Assembly: GCA_015660965.1 (NCBI GenBank)
Contig: JACTVG010000001.1
Span: forward strand, 186,001-250,000
Source of the DNA: Methanoregulaceae archaeon
Lineage (GTDB): Archaea; Halobacteriota; Methanomicrobia; Methanomicrobiales; Methanospirillaceae
Length of the DNA: 64,000 nucleotides
Direction: 5' to 3'
Both the position numbers and the translations under genes were made by a program. Below, piece by piece: positions 44,819 through 54,882 of this stretch. The notes beneath the pieces are model-generated. The model did no database searches. It was not told the origin of the DNA and saw nothing but the letters and a program-made list of their open reading frames with translations. The number at the start of each line of letters is the position of its first letter. Positions within the stretch are counted from its first letter, which is position 1.

Positions 44819-45307
44819 CTACCGAAGAGTTTTGTATGGCAGTTGCTGATCTATAAGCTTGTAAACATTACCATTTTTCATAGTGACTATAACTTCGATC
44901 CTGTCAGTACCATTGGTACCCTCTAGTTCGATTGTCTGACCTACTTCAGGTATCAATACTCCTGTTACAACCGTACCGTCAGGTCGAGTAACTCGGACAT
45001 CTACCTTGCTGACAAAGCCCAATCCTTTTCCACCGTTGAATTTAGTGATAATCGTTGTCGAATAGGTGCCCGCTTTTTCAACACTTATATCAACATTCAT
45101 CGAGGGGGTAAGAGTATCAGTTGGTCCTGGTTTAATTGAGGCACCAGTTGTCGTTGGAATGGTAGTGGTTGAAACAGTGAGCGTCTGAACAGGGGTTGGA
45201 GGTGTGGTTGGAGTGGGTGTAGTTTGGTTGTTTCCACCAATGCAACCCGTAGTTAAGAGTATCACTATAAGTAACAAAAAAATTGAAATGTGTGCGATAT
45301 ATTTCAT
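44819..45307 (-). CDS. Small lipoprotein, unknown function
   Basis: The product of about 162 residues starts MKYIAHISIFLLLIVILLTT and has a TTGCIGG lipobox-like site. A Thr/Pro-rich linker follows, then a beta-rich domain (MNVDISVEKAGTYSTTIITK, VSKVDVRVTRPDGTV) that looks like an Ig-like fold. ATG at 45307 gives a proper signal sequence; the longer frame from 45322 is less likely. It is divergent from the copper ATPase gene, but no functional link is visible. Confidence 0.72.
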   Translation of the reverse strand: MKYIAHISIFLLLIVILLTTGCIGGNNQTTPTPTTPPTPVQTLTVSTTTIPTTTGASIKPGPTDTLTPSMNVDISVEKAGTYSTTIITKFNGGKGLGFVSKVDVRVTRPDGTVVTGVLIPEVGQTIELEGTNGTDRIEVIVTMKNGNVYKLIDQQLPYKTLR

Positions 45308-45511
45308 ACAAAAAACTACCACGTCACACTATTTTAGAATTCCGTAATCTTTTAAATAGACTATTTATGTTTGGTCATTATCAAAAATCCTCAAAAATTA
45401 GGACATAATTATCTCTCCAAATATTTTTTATTCTCTCCTAATTCAAAACTCTTATTAGTTTATACTTGGAGAATGTGCAAAAGGAATCTTATATATTCGT
45501 TCGAGGGAAAA

Positions 45512-47944
45512 ATGCCAGAACCAGACCAAAAAAATGCAGAGCTCAAAATTTCCGGGATGCATTGTGCTACTTGCGCAATCAATATTGAAGAATCGCTGAA
45601 AAAACTCAATAATGTTACAAAAGCAGAAGTGAATTTTGGCACTGACACTGCTCATGTTGAATTCGATCCAAATAAAATTACGTTAGCAGAACTTGAAAAA
45701 GCGGTTAAAAATATCGGATATAATGTTATAAACCGGGAGGTAACCATCAAGGTCGGTGGGATGGTCTGTGCTACTTGCGTCCAGACAATTGAAGCGGCAT
45801 TACAGGGACTTTCTGGTGTAATAACTGCGACAGTAAATCTTGGTACTGAAAAGGCATACGTTTCTTTCAACCCCTCCCTCTCATCTATCGAAGAAATGAA
45901 AAAAGCGATTGAAGACGCAGGTTATCAGTATTTAGGGATAGCCGGGGAGGTGAGCGAAGAAGCGGAAAAAATTGCCCATGATAAGGACCTGCGTGACAAA
46001 TTTATGCGCTTTTCCATCGGTTTTGCTGTGAGCATACCTCTTATGCTTCTCATGTACCTGAATATCATACCGATGCATATTCTCGCATATGTAATGCTCA
46101 TTGTCTCCACACCGGTTTTTGTGTATATTTCTTACCCTATTTTCCGAGCAGCAGTCATGGCATTGCGAAATCGTTCGTTGAATATGGATGTAATGTACGC
46201 GATGGGTATTGGGGTCGCTTTCGTAGCAAGTGTAATGGGCACCTTTGAAATTGTTTTAACGCATGAGTTCATGTTTTACGATACAGCTATTATGCTCGCC
46301 TCATTTTTGATGCTAGGGCGATATCTTGAGGCACGAGCCAAAGGAAGGACGTCAGAAGCGATCAAGAAACTTATCGGGCTTCGTGCGAAGACTGCAACGA
46401 TGATCAGAAATGGGAATGAAATAGATATTCCGATAGAAGATGTCGTAGTCGGTGATATCGTTATCGTGAAACCTGGTGGGAAAATCCCGGTTGATGGTGA
46501 AGTTGTGGTTGGTGAATCATATGTGGATGAATCTATGATTACCGGTGAACCGGTGCCCCCGCTCAAAGGAAAGGGGAGTAAAGTTGTTGGGGGCACAATC
46601 AACCAAAATGGGGTACTTTCAGTAAAGGCTATAAAGATCGGTAAGGAGACGGTGCTTGCCCAAATAATTCAGCTTGTTGAAGATGCACAGGGATCAAAAC
46701 CTCCTGTTCAAAGAATTGCTGATATTGCAGTCACGTACTTTATCCCCGCGGTCCTCGCCATTGCAGCAATTTCGTTCTTTGTCTGGTACTTCGTACTACA
46801 CAGCACTCTTTTATTTGCGCTCACAGCGCTCATATCAGTCCTTGTTATTGCCTGTCCCTGTGCGTTAGGACTTGCAACACCAACTGCAGTAACTGTGGGA
46901 ATTGGAAGAGGTGCTGAATTAGGTATTCTGATACGGAACGGAGAGGCATTAGAGATTGCCGAGAAAGTCACTACTGTTGTTTTTGACAAGACGGGGACGC
47001 TCACGAAAGGGAAACCGGAAGTTACCGATATTGTTCCGGTCGGGATTTTGGAGGAAACATTGCTTACATTTACAGGAAGTGTTGAAAACAATTCTCAGCA
47101 TCCACTCGCTCAGGCCGTAGTACGTAGAGCTCAAAATCTTGGCGTAAAATTTGAAAAGACCGAGCACTTTGATACCTTCGGTGGAAAGGGTGTCGTTGCC
47201 TTTATTCTTGGTGAAGAGGTGGTAGTTGGCAATCGTATGCTTATGCAGGAAAAAGGGATCAAGATTGCGGAGGATTTAGAATCAAAAATAACCGTATTTG
47301 AGCGAGAAGGTAAAACTGCAATTCTTGTTAGTGTTGGAAGACAGATTTCAGGAGTAATTGCGATTGCGGATACAATCAAGGAAACGACAAAAGTTGCCAT
47401 CATCAATCTGAAGAAGATGGGTCTTCATATTGTTATGATGACTGGAGATAACCGGCGTACTGCTGATGCAATTGCAAGACAAATTGGAATTGACACGGTT
47501 ATAGCTGAGATATTGCCTAATGCCAAATCAGAAGAAGTGAAAGCGTTGCAAGAGAAGGGACAGATTGTAGCATTTGTGGGCGATGGAATCAACGACGCAC
47601 CTGCACTCGCTCAATCAGATGTTGGCATTGCAATTGGGAGTGGTACGGATGTTGCCATTGAAAGTGGGGACATCGTCCTGATTAAAGATAACCTCCTTGA
47701 CGCCGTCGCGGCTATCCAATTATCAAAAAAAGTAATGGCGAGGATCAAAGGTAATATTTTCTGGGCATTTGCTTATAACACTGCTCTCATTCCAGTTGCA
47801 GCCGGCCTGCTTTATCCATCCTTTGGCTTTATGTTCAAGCCTGAGCTTGCTGCTCTCGCTATGGCGACAAGTTCGGTAACTGTTGTCTCACTCTCTCTTC
47901 TCTTAAAAAGTTATATACCCCCAGCAAAGCAAGTGAACATTTGA
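45512..47944 (+). CDS. copA: Copper-transporting P1B-type ATPase
   Basis: The 810-residue ATPase exports Cu(I). Two N-terminal metal-binding HMA domains carry GMHCATC and GMVCATC, followed by eight membrane helices with the intramembrane CPC motif ([14 protein letters not shown]). The catalytic DKTGTLT, TGEP actuator loop, QHPLAQAV nucleotide site and [10 protein letters not shown] hinge are intact. ATG at 45512 (MPEPDQ) with GAGGGA upstream is chosen; a 47-residue upstream extension lacks protein character. It is followed by a YHS gene 10 bp downstream. Confidence 0.94.
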   Translation: MPEPDQKNAELKISGMHCATCAINIEESLKKLNNVTKAEVNFGTDTAHVEFDPNKITLAELEKAVKNIGYNVINREVTIKVGGMVCATCVQTIEAALQGLSGVITATVNLGTEKAYVSFNPSLSSIEEMKKAIEDAGYQYLGIAGEVSEEAEKIAHDKDLRDKFMRFSIGFAVSIPLMLLMYLNIIPMHILAYVMLIVSTPVFVYISYPIFRAAVMALRNRSLNMDVMYAMGIGVAFVASVMGTFEIVLTHEFMFYDTAIMLASFLMLGRYLEARAKGRTSEAIKKLIGLRAKTATMIRNGNEIDIPIEDVVVGDIVIVKPGGKIPVDGEVVVGESYVDESMITGEPVPPLKGKGSKVVGGTINQNGVLSVKAIKIGKETVLAQIIQLVEDAQGSKPPVQRIADIAVTYFIPAVLAIAAISFFVWYFVLHSTLLFALTALISVLVIACPCALGLATPTAVTVGIGRGAELGILIRNGEALEIAEKVTTVVFDKTGTLTKGKPEVTDIVPVGILEETLLTFTGSVENNSQHPLAQAVVRRAQNLGVKFEKTEHFDTFGGKGVVAFILGEEVVVGNRMLMQEKGIKIAEDLESKITVFEREGKTAILVSVGRQISGVIAIADTIKETTKVAIINLKKMGLHIVMMTGDNRRTADAIARQIGIDTVIAEILPNAKSEEVKALQEKGQIVAFVGDGINDAPALAQSDVGIAIGSGTDVAIESGDIVLIKDNLLDAVAAIQLSKKVMARIKGNIFWAFAYNTALIPVAAGLLYPSFGFMFKPELAALAMATSSVTVVSLSLLLKSYIPPAKQVNI

Positions 47945-47954
47945 GGTGAATGAA

Positions 47955-48095
47955 ATGGCTATTGATCCGATCTGTAAAATGACTGTTGATGAAAAAACAG
48001 CAAAATTCACAAGCGAATATAAAAGTAAGAGGTATTTTTTCTGTGCTTCTGGCTGCAAAAAAAAATTCGATTCTGATCCAGCAAAGTATGCTTAA
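47955..48095 (+). CDS. YHS-domain metal-binding protein, 46 aa
   Basis: A complete 46-residue YHS/TRASH-like protein starts MAIDPICKMTVDEKTAK and has the second cysteine pair in YFFCASGCKKKF, followed by DPAKYA. Cys7, Cys30 and Cys34 form the probable metal site. GAGGTGA precedes the ATG, and the gene lies in an operon with copA, suggesting a copper-handling or copper-sensing accessory protein. Too short for many gene callers. Confidence 0.88.
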   Translation: MAIDPICKMTVDEKTAKFTSEYKSKRYFFCASGCKKKFDSDPAKYA

Positions 48096-48307
48096 ATCAC
48101 TTGACTCTAACCCCTTTCAACATTATCTCTTTTATTGATTGTTTTGGTAATTTATCTCGATTCAATAATTGTCATTTTAAAAAGAGTTGTAAACATCTTA
48201 AATTCCGTTGAAATTCATTTAAATGTGGAAATGAATATTATTTCTGTCTTGTACGAAACTATTAAGAGAGAACAAACTAACATCTCGGTAATTCTGAGGG
48301 AAAAAGC

Positions 48308-48796
48308 ATGATAAGTAAGCAAATGGAAGAAACGCTTAATAAACAAATGAACCGTGAGCTCTTTTCAGCATACCTGTATCTTGCGATGTCAGCATATTTT
48401 GAAACAGCTATTATGAAGGGATTTGCAAAATGGATGCGGTTGCAGGCAAAGGAAGAAGAAGCCCATGCTTTAAAATTCTATGACTTTATTATTGCTCGAG
48501 GCGGTAAAGTTAGTTTTCTTCCAATCGAATCACCTAAAACAAATTGGACATCTACTGGTAAGGTGTTTGAACATGCCTATGTACACGAACAAAAGGTAAC
48601 TAGTTTGATTAATTCTCTTGTGGAACTCGCAATCAAAGAGAAGGATCATGCTACGTTTGAGATGCTCCAGTGGTTCGTGAAAGAACAGGTTGAAGAAGAG
48701 GCGCAGGCAAATGAAATTCTTTCAAAGATCAAGACTTTCGGAGATATTCCGGGGAAGCTCTTCTATCTTGATCATGAACTGGGGAAACGTGAATAA
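48308..48796 (+). CDS. ftn: Ferritin
   Basis: The 162-residue protein is a four-helix ferritin that stores iron. Ferroxidase residues are visible in NRELFSAYLYLAMSAYFE, the EEEAHALKFYDF helix and FVKEQVEEEAQANEIL. A Shine-Dalgarno GAGGGA precedes the ATG. The 212-bp gap upstream is AT-rich; no clear metal-regulator operator was seen. Confidence 0.93.
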   Translation: MISKQMEETLNKQMNRELFSAYLYLAMSAYFETAIMKGFAKWMRLQAKEEEAHALKFYDFIIARGGKVSFLPIESPKTNWTSTGKVFEHAYVHEQKVTSLINSLVELAIKEKDHATFEMLQWFVKEQVEEEAQANEILSKIKTFGDIPGKLFYLDHELGKRE

Positions 48797-48851
48797 ATCA
48801 ACTATTTTTTTCTTGGCTTTCTTGCACGTATTTTACGTTGCATGAATATCT

Positions 48852-50228
48852 ATGCTCACCGTTCTTGTTATTGATGATGAACCCGATCTTCTTAACTTAG
48901 TCCGCCATTTCTTAGAACGATTTGGAGATATGAAGGTCGATACCACCCCATCGACAAAAGAAGCTCTAACAAAAATTACAAAAACAGAGTACGATGCTAT
49001 AGTTCTTGACTTTTATATGCCGGAGATTTCAGGAATCGAATTTTTAAAAATATTACGATCGAAAGGGGACACCACACCGGTCATAATATTCACTGGTGTT
49101 GGTAGAGAACAAACAGCAATTGAGGCTCTGAATAACGGTGCTGACTTCATATTGAAAAAAGGTGAGGATCCGAAAACGCAGTTTCGCGAGCTGGCTCATA
49201 TGATCCAGCAGGCAAAAGATAGACGTTTAGTAGGCAGATCGCTTGGAACATCCCAACGAATAATATCCGATATAATTAGCTTTTCACCAGATCCAATGTT
49301 TGCCATAGACCGAGAAAGTAAAGTGGTAGCTTGGAACAAACCCATGGAGGAGTTGAGCGGAGTATCAACCGACAAGGTGATGGGAAAGGGTGATCGAGAG
49401 TTCTCGTTACCTTTTTTTGGAAAAAAAGTACCTATGCTCATTGATCTCATTTTTGCAACAGACACCGAGATTTCCGCAAGTAACTACAATTTGGTGAGTA
49501 AGGACAAAGGGACTATGATTGCCTGGATTCGTACTGTAACCCCTCAAGATAAAAAAGAACGGACTCTCTGGATGCGGGCAATGCCCCTCTATGATGGTAG
49601 AGGTAGTTTTATTGGTGCCGTGAGTTCGGTTCGTGATATAACGGGATCTGAAGCAGCAAAATTAAAACCCACTCTACAAGCACCCGCTCCCTCACTTGAA
49701 ACGATTGAAAAGGCTCCAACCCACGGTGGTTTCCTAGAACGTATCACTGGAAGAGCGAAGGCATCCTATAAGGAAGGTGTAAGGTTATATTTCAAGGAAG
49801 GAAAGTTCGAAGATGCAGTTCGGTGTTTTGATAGAGCAATTGAAATTGATCCAAAGCTTGCCTATGTTTGGAATGATAGAGGACTCTGTTTAAAGGATAT
49901 GGGTAAATTGGATGATGCAAAGATAAGTTTCGAAAGAGCAGTTGAGTTAGAGCCGAAGGATGAAGAATATTTATACGATTATGGTGAAATTCTCGAGACG
50001 ATGGGGGTCCTTCGCCGAGAGAATAAGTTCCTTAGAGATGCAATCCCAACGTTTGCTAAAGTGACGGAAATTAATCCTAACAATGCTAATGCATGGAACC
50101 ATCTTGGTGTTTGCATTAAAGAAATCGGTAAAGATGAAGAATCTCATCAAGCATTCGAACGAGCACATGAAATTACAAGGGCAAAAAAAGATTCGATGTT
50201 CCAACGTAAACGCGATACTATAATCTGA
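48852..50228 (+). CDS. Response regulator receiver-PAS-TPR protein (copy 1)
   Basis: The 458-residue protein has a receiver domain (1-120, phospho-acceptor Asp53 in IVLDFYMPE, Lys in ILKKGEDP), a PAS domain (about 145-265, FSPDPMFAIDRESKVVAWNK) and a C-terminal TPR region (about 310-445). The TPR region includes RLYFKEGKFEDAVRCFDRAI and WNDRGLCLKDMGKLDDA. There is no kinase or DNA-binding domain. It is a signalling adaptor whose output is probably protein binding. A paralogue follows 173 bp downstream. Confidence 0.88.
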   Translation: MLTVLVIDDEPDLLNLVRHFLERFGDMKVDTTPSTKEALTKITKTEYDAIVLDFYMPEISGIEFLKILRSKGDTTPVIIFTGVGREQTAIEALNNGADFILKKGEDPKTQFRELAHMIQQAKDRRLVGRSLGTSQRIISDIISFSPDPMFAIDRESKVVAWNKPMEELSGVSTDKVMGKGDREFSLPFFGKKVPMLIDLIFATDTEISASNYNLVSKDKGTMIAWIRTVTPQDKKERTLWMRAMPLYDGRGSFIGAVSSVRDITGSEAAKLKPTLQAPAPSLETIEKAPTHGGFLERITGRAKASYKEGVRLYFKEGKFEDAVRCFDRAIEIDPKLAYVWNDRGLCLKDMGKLDDAKISFERAVELEPKDEEYLYDYGEILETMGVLRRENKFLRDAIPTFAKVTEINPNNANAWNHLGVCIKEIGKDEESHQAFERAHEITRAKKDSMFQRKRDTII

Positions 50229-50401
50229 TTGGCGATTTTTAAGTAATTTCAGTGAAATCTCATTCCATTTCCAGTAAGAATATCTGTTATGGATTCGGAT
50301 ATTACTCAATATAAAAATGAAAGAGGACTGATTAAAGAAATCGGGAAATCTTGGTTACTTATCTATCTCAAATCCCGATTTGACCTCAGGAATACCATCG
50401 T

Positions 50402-51793
50402 ATGCTTTCTTTGTTAGTTGTTGATGATGATCCCGCACTCTTGGAACTCATGCGGGAATTTTTATCGCGAACTGGTAACGTTGAAGTTCGCACCGCACGG
50501 ACAGCACACGAGGGAATTAGTGTTCTTTCCGTAAATAAGTTTGATGCGATCATTTTAGATTACGATATGCCAGAACTTGATGGAATTGCATTTCTCAAGA
50601 TTATCCGTGCGAAAGGGGACACCACACCAGTAATTATTTTTACTGGTGTTGGAAGTGAGCATACAGCTATAGAAGCCCTTAATAACGGTGCTGATTTCTT
50701 TATAAAAAAGGGAGAGAATCCGGATTTAGAATTGCGAACCATCCTAGACCGGATATATCAGGTTGTAGACGGTAGAATTGCATGGCGTTCTACAGGAACT
50801 TCACAAACAATTCTTACAACTACACTTAACTTCTCTTCAGATCCAATCTTTGCGATCGATCGTGACGGTAAGGTAATCGCATGGAACGAAGCTATTGAAC
50901 AGCTTACTAGTATCCCAGCATCATCAATGTTAAAAAAAGGAAGCTTTGCTTATTCTGAGCCATTCTTTGGTAAAAAACAGAGAATGCTAATTGATTTGAT
51001 CTTCGAAAAAGACGACGTTATTCAAAAAAACAAGTATTTCATCATAAGTAAAGAAAAAAATGGTTCTGTTATTGGAGTAACAAAGGGAATAAAATCTGAC
51101 GGTTCATCATGGACCCTTTGGATGAAAGCAATGCCTGTCTATGATAGTCGGGGCACATTTATTGCATCAGTTGGAATGGTAAAGGATATCACTGCTACAG
51201 TAAAAGACGTGCCCCTTCCAGAAGAAATAAAAGAGGCCGTGTCACTGGCTCCAGATACTCCTGTCATGGTTAGTCATGAAAAATCAAGTGTTGGGCTGCT
51301 TGATCGAATCCTTGGAAAGGCATCATCATATTATAAAGAAGGAGTGATATTGTATGGCCGTGAGGGTAAATGCCTTGAAGCGATCCAAGCATTCGATAAA
51401 GCGCTGGAGATTGATAATAAACTAGCTTATGTCTGGAATGACCGTGGGATTTGCTGTCGTGAACTTGGAAAGCACGAAGAAGCACTAAAATCGTTTATGC
51501 GAGCGATAGAACTTGCACCTGACTCTGTTGAGGTGTTATTTGATCTCGGAGAGACTCTCGAAAATATTGGAGTAATGAATAAGGATACCAAGTATGTAGA
51601 TGCAGCTTTACAGACTTTCCATATGGTTGTTGACAAATTACCAAACAATGCAAGTGGATGGAACCATATTGGTATTTGTTTAAAAGAGATGGGAAAAGAT
51701 GAGGAATCAAAAATCTATTTCGAACGTGCACGGGACATTAAATCTTGGAGAAAAGATACGCCAGTGCCGCGAAAACGAGCTGAATTCCTCTGA
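50402..51793 (+). CDS. Response regulator receiver-PAS-TPR protein (copy 2)
   Basis: The 463-residue paralogue of the preceding gene has the same order: receiver (Asp53 in AIILDYDMPELDG), PAS (FSSDPIFAIDRDGKVIAWNE) and TPR (YGREGKCLEAIQAFDKALEI). The receiver stretch GDTTPVIIFTGVG is identical in both. The copies have diverged through much of PAS and TPR, so the duplication is not recent. Confidence 0.88.
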   Translation: MLSLLVVDDDPALLELMREFLSRTGNVEVRTARTAHEGISVLSVNKFDAIILDYDMPELDGIAFLKIIRAKGDTTPVIIFTGVGSEHTAIEALNNGADFFIKKGENPDLELRTILDRIYQVVDGRIAWRSTGTSQTILTTTLNFSSDPIFAIDRDGKVIAWNEAIEQLTSIPASSMLKKGSFAYSEPFFGKKQRMLIDLIFEKDDVIQKNKYFIISKEKNGSVIGVTKGIKSDGSSWTLWMKAMPVYDSRGTFIASVGMVKDITATVKDVPLPEEIKEAVSLAPDTPVMVSHEKSSVGLLDRILGKASSYYKEGVILYGREGKCLEAIQAFDKALEIDNKLAYVWNDRGICCRELGKHEEALKSFMRAIELAPDSVEVLFDLGETLENIGVMNKDTKYVDAALQTFHMVVDKLPNNASGWNHIGICLKEMGKDEESKIYFERARDIKSWRKDTPVPRKRAEFL

Positions 51794-51907
51794 ATTATTC
51801 TTTTTTAAATCTTTTTGCTCGTTTATTACATTTATTTTTCTTGAATGTTGTTGCATAGTGGGATTATATCACTCACTACTGATAATTATCAAATTAGGCT
51901 GATTACG

Positions 51908-53014
51908 TTGAGCAGTTTGGTATATTTTGCAAACCTTCGGGCACGGGATGAAAAAACCAGCACTGTTGCAAAAGTACGTAAACTGTTTGATTGTGCTGGA
52001 TTTACTTCTCTCGTCAAAAAACGGGATCGAACAGCAATAAAACTTCATTTTGGCGAGCTAGGAAATGACTCCTATATCAACCCAGTTTTTATCCGGCAGA
52101 TAGTAGATAAGGTTAAGGAATGTAATGCATTGCCCTTTTTAACTGACACTAATACCCTTTATCTTGGAAGTCGAGCAAATGCAGTGGATCACATAACAAC
52201 CGCTATTTTACATGGATTTGATTATGCGGTCGTTGGAGCACCAGTTATTATTGCCGATGGACTTTGTGGTATGAATATTGCTAAAGTCACGATTAATAAA
52301 AAACACTTTAAGCATGTGTTTATTGCTGGAGACATTGTCGCAGCTGACAGCATGATAGTATTGACGCATTTTAAAGCCCACATGGTATCAGGTTTTGGGG
52401 GGGCTCTCAAAAATCTTGCAATGGGTTGTGCACCTCCAAAAGGTAAGAGAGATCAGCACGATGCACGCCCCTTCTCAATAAAAGATCGATGCATTGGGTG
52501 TGGTAAATGCGTGTATGTATGCCCTAAATCGGCAATCAAACTTATAAAAAAGAAATCAAGGATTAATCGAAATCTTTGCATTGGATGCTTTGAGTGTATG
52601 ACCATCTGCCCACAGCATGCAATAGATATTAACTGGGCAACTGAGATCCCTGTATTCATTGAACGATTAGTTGAATATGCCTACGGGGCGATCCAAAGTA
52701 AACAAGGAAAAGTGGGTTATATCAATTTCCTTACTCGGATAACTCCTGACTGCGATTGTGTTCCTTGGAGTGATGCAGTAATAGTACCTGATATCGGTAT
52801 CCTTGCCTCCACCGATCCTGTTGCAATTGATGCAGCAAGTTTCGATCTTGTTAACTCACAAATAGGGTTTACTGACACAATGCTTCACAAGTTTCATAAA
52901 AAAGGGCAGGATAAGTTTAGAGGAACTTGGGAAGAGACTAATGGGTTCCGACAAATTCAATATGCTGAGGAGCTAGAAATGGGCTCTAGCAAATATAAGC
53001 TGATTTCAATCTAA
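51908..53014 (+). CDS. DUF362 protein with two 4Fe-4S clusters
   Basis: The product of about 368 residues has an N-terminal DUF362 domain (AIKLHFGELGNDSYINPVFI, MIVLTHFKAHMVSGFGGALK). An inserted ferredoxin follows with CIGCGKCVYVCPKSAI and CIGCFECMTICPQHAI. The family is redox-linked but of uncertain function. The start is unclear: TTG at 51908 or 51917 gives the family-like LVYFANLRA N-terminus, while the frame extends upstream to 51845 with unconvincing residues. Confidence 0.8.
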   Translation: MSSLVYFANLRARDEKTSTVAKVRKLFDCAGFTSLVKKRDRTAIKLHFGELGNDSYINPVFIRQIVDKVKECNALPFLTDTNTLYLGSRANAVDHITTAILHGFDYAVVGAPVIIADGLCGMNIAKVTINKKHFKHVFIAGDIVAADSMIVLTHFKAHMVSGFGGALKNLAMGCAPPKGKRDQHDARPFSIKDRCIGCGKCVYVCPKSAIKLIKKKSRINRNLCIGCFECMTICPQHAIDINWATEIPVFIERLVEYAYGAIQSKQGKVGYINFLTRITPDCDCVPWSDAVIVPDIGILASTDPVAIDAASFDLVNSQIGFTDTMLHKFHKKGQDKFRGTWEETNGFRQIQYAEELEMGSSKYKLISI

Positions 53015-53205
53015 TAACTTCTTTTTCCGGTTTTTTACTCTGTATTTGGTTTTTCCTCTCTTATCTCTCGATAACGAGATTACAATTTCTAATCTTACAG
53101 CAAAATATAAAGATAGTGCTTATTAACGTATATCAATTAAAAAATAATTTGTTTGGGCTCATTATCGCTCATATGTTTATTGGAATCTAAAATTGGGAGT
53201 GAAAC

Positions 53206-54795
53206 ATGAATCTTCGACAGCCTAATGCTAATGAGGCAACTGGAACAGTCAATCGTTCACGAGATGTTGTTCCAATGTCTGGTATTTGTACAAGATGTCT
53301 GGATGGATGCAAAGGGAGCTGCGAAAGCTGGTTATCATCGTTTCGCGGTAGGGAAGTTCTTTATCCCATTCCGTTTGGTGGAATGACGGCTGGTGCTAAT
53401 AAGAATTATCCTATCGATTATTCTCATTTGAATATTCAAGGATATGCTGTTGGGGCAAAAGGGCTTCCTATAGGGAGTGAAATCGGCCCGGACACAGCGG
53501 TCTTTTCAAAGGTAAACACAGAGACCGAGTATGGATGGAGCAAGATTGTCAAAATGCGTATTCCTATTTTTACCGGGGCTTTGGGGTCAACAGAAATTGC
53601 AAGAGTAAACTGGGAGCATGTCGCTATTGGTGCTGCGATCTCTGGAATAACTTGTGTCTGTGGCGAAAACGTTTGTGGAGTGGATCCAGACCTTGAACTC
53701 GATGTTAAAGGTAAAGTGAGAAAATCACCAGAGATGGATCGACGCATTGAGATTTATCGAAAATTTTCTGAAGGTTATGGTGAGATGCTTGTCCAGTTAA
53801 ATGTTGAAGATACCCGGCTTGGAACTGCAGAATACGTTGCAAGCAAACACAATCTGGAGACTATTGAACTAAAATGGGGACAGGGTGCTAAATCTATTGG
53901 CGGAGAAGTAAAGGTCCCTACTCTTGAACGTGCACTTGAACTAAAAAAACGTGGTTATATTGTACTTCCAGATCCGACACTCCCTGAATATGCAAATGCA
54001 TTCAAAGCTGGATCTATTAAAGAGTTTGAGCGGCATTCTCGGCTTGGGTTTATCACAAAGGAAACGTTTTTAGAAGAAATCAACCGGTTGAGAGATATCG
54101 GATTTAAACGAATCACGTTGAAGACTGGAGCCTATTCTGCTGTAGAGCTTGCCATGGCAATCCGCTATGGTGCAGAAGCGAAAATTGATCTTTTAACGAT
54201 TGATGGTGCATCAGGAGGTACTGGGATGAGTCCATGGCCTATGATGAATGAATGGGGGATTCCAACTTTTTACCTTCAAGCTCTTATGTACGATTTCTGT
54301 GAACAGCTTACAAAACGAGGTATGCGAGTTCCTTGCATTGCGATGGCCGGGGGATTTTCCGATGAACCGAATGTTTTCAAAGCAATTGCCATGGGTAGCC
54401 CGTATGTTAAAGCAGTGTGTATGGGGAGGGGACTTATGATTCCTGCCATGGTAGGCAAAAATATTGGAATGTGGTTAAAAGAAGGGGTTCTCCCTAAAAC
54501 CGTCTCAAAATATGGAAACACTATGGAACAGATTTTTGTTTGTTACGAAGAGCTTAAACAGAAGTATGGTGAACGTTTCAAGGAAATTCCAACAGGTGCG
54601 ATCGGCGTTTATTCATATACCCAAAAATTTAAAACCGGTCTTCAGCAAATTATGTCCGGCACCAGAAATTTCGCTCTGTCTACGATTTCGCGAAATGATA
54701 TTATGGCACTTACCGACGAATCTGCAAAGATCTCCGGAATCTCATATGTAATGGATGCTTACCATCGTGAAGCGATAAGTATTTTGTTAGATTGA
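53206..54795 (+). CDS. FMN-binding glutamate-synthase-family protein
   Basis: The 529-residue protein contains the FMN and 3Fe-4S domain of glutamate synthase. Motifs are LNVEDTRLGTAEYV, ELKWGQGAKSIGGEVK, LTIDGASGGTGMSPWPMMNE and IAMAGGFSDEPNVFKAIAMG. Four cysteines near the N-terminus (residues 28, 31, 35, 39; SGICTRCLDGCKGSCESW) suggest an extra cluster. No amidotransferase domain is present. It may take part in glutamate synthesis or a related amino-group transfer. GGGAGTG precedes the ATG. Confidence 0.83.
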   Translation: MNLRQPNANEATGTVNRSRDVVPMSGICTRCLDGCKGSCESWLSSFRGREVLYPIPFGGMTAGANKNYPIDYSHLNIQGYAVGAKGLPIGSEIGPDTAVFSKVNTETEYGWSKIVKMRIPIFTGALGSTEIARVNWEHVAIGAAISGITCVCGENVCGVDPDLELDVKGKVRKSPEMDRRIEIYRKFSEGYGEMLVQLNVEDTRLGTAEYVASKHNLETIELKWGQGAKSIGGEVKVPTLERALELKKRGYIVLPDPTLPEYANAFKAGSIKEFERHSRLGFITKETFLEEINRLRDIGFKRITLKTGAYSAVELAMAIRYGAEAKIDLLTIDGASGGTGMSPWPMMNEWGIPTFYLQALMYDFCEQLTKRGMRVPCIAMAGGFSDEPNVFKAIAMGSPYVKAVCMGRGLMIPAMVGKNIGMWLKEGVLPKTVSKYGNTMEQIFVCYEELKQKYGERFKEIPTGAIGVYSYTQKFKTGLQQIMSGTRNFALSTISRNDIMALTDESAKISGISYVMDAYHREAISILLD

Positions 54796-54882
54796 CGAGT
54801 AAAACATAAAAATAAAACCAATATTTTCCAATTTTTTCTTATTGAAAAGTGGTAAGTAAGTATCCGAACTCAAAAGATTGGT

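Noticed and set aside
45371-45511. Upstream extension of the copper ATPase frame
   Set aside because: The extra 47 residues have no homologous features. ATG at 45512 has a Shine-Dalgarno and gives the standard N-terminus before the first metal-binding domain.
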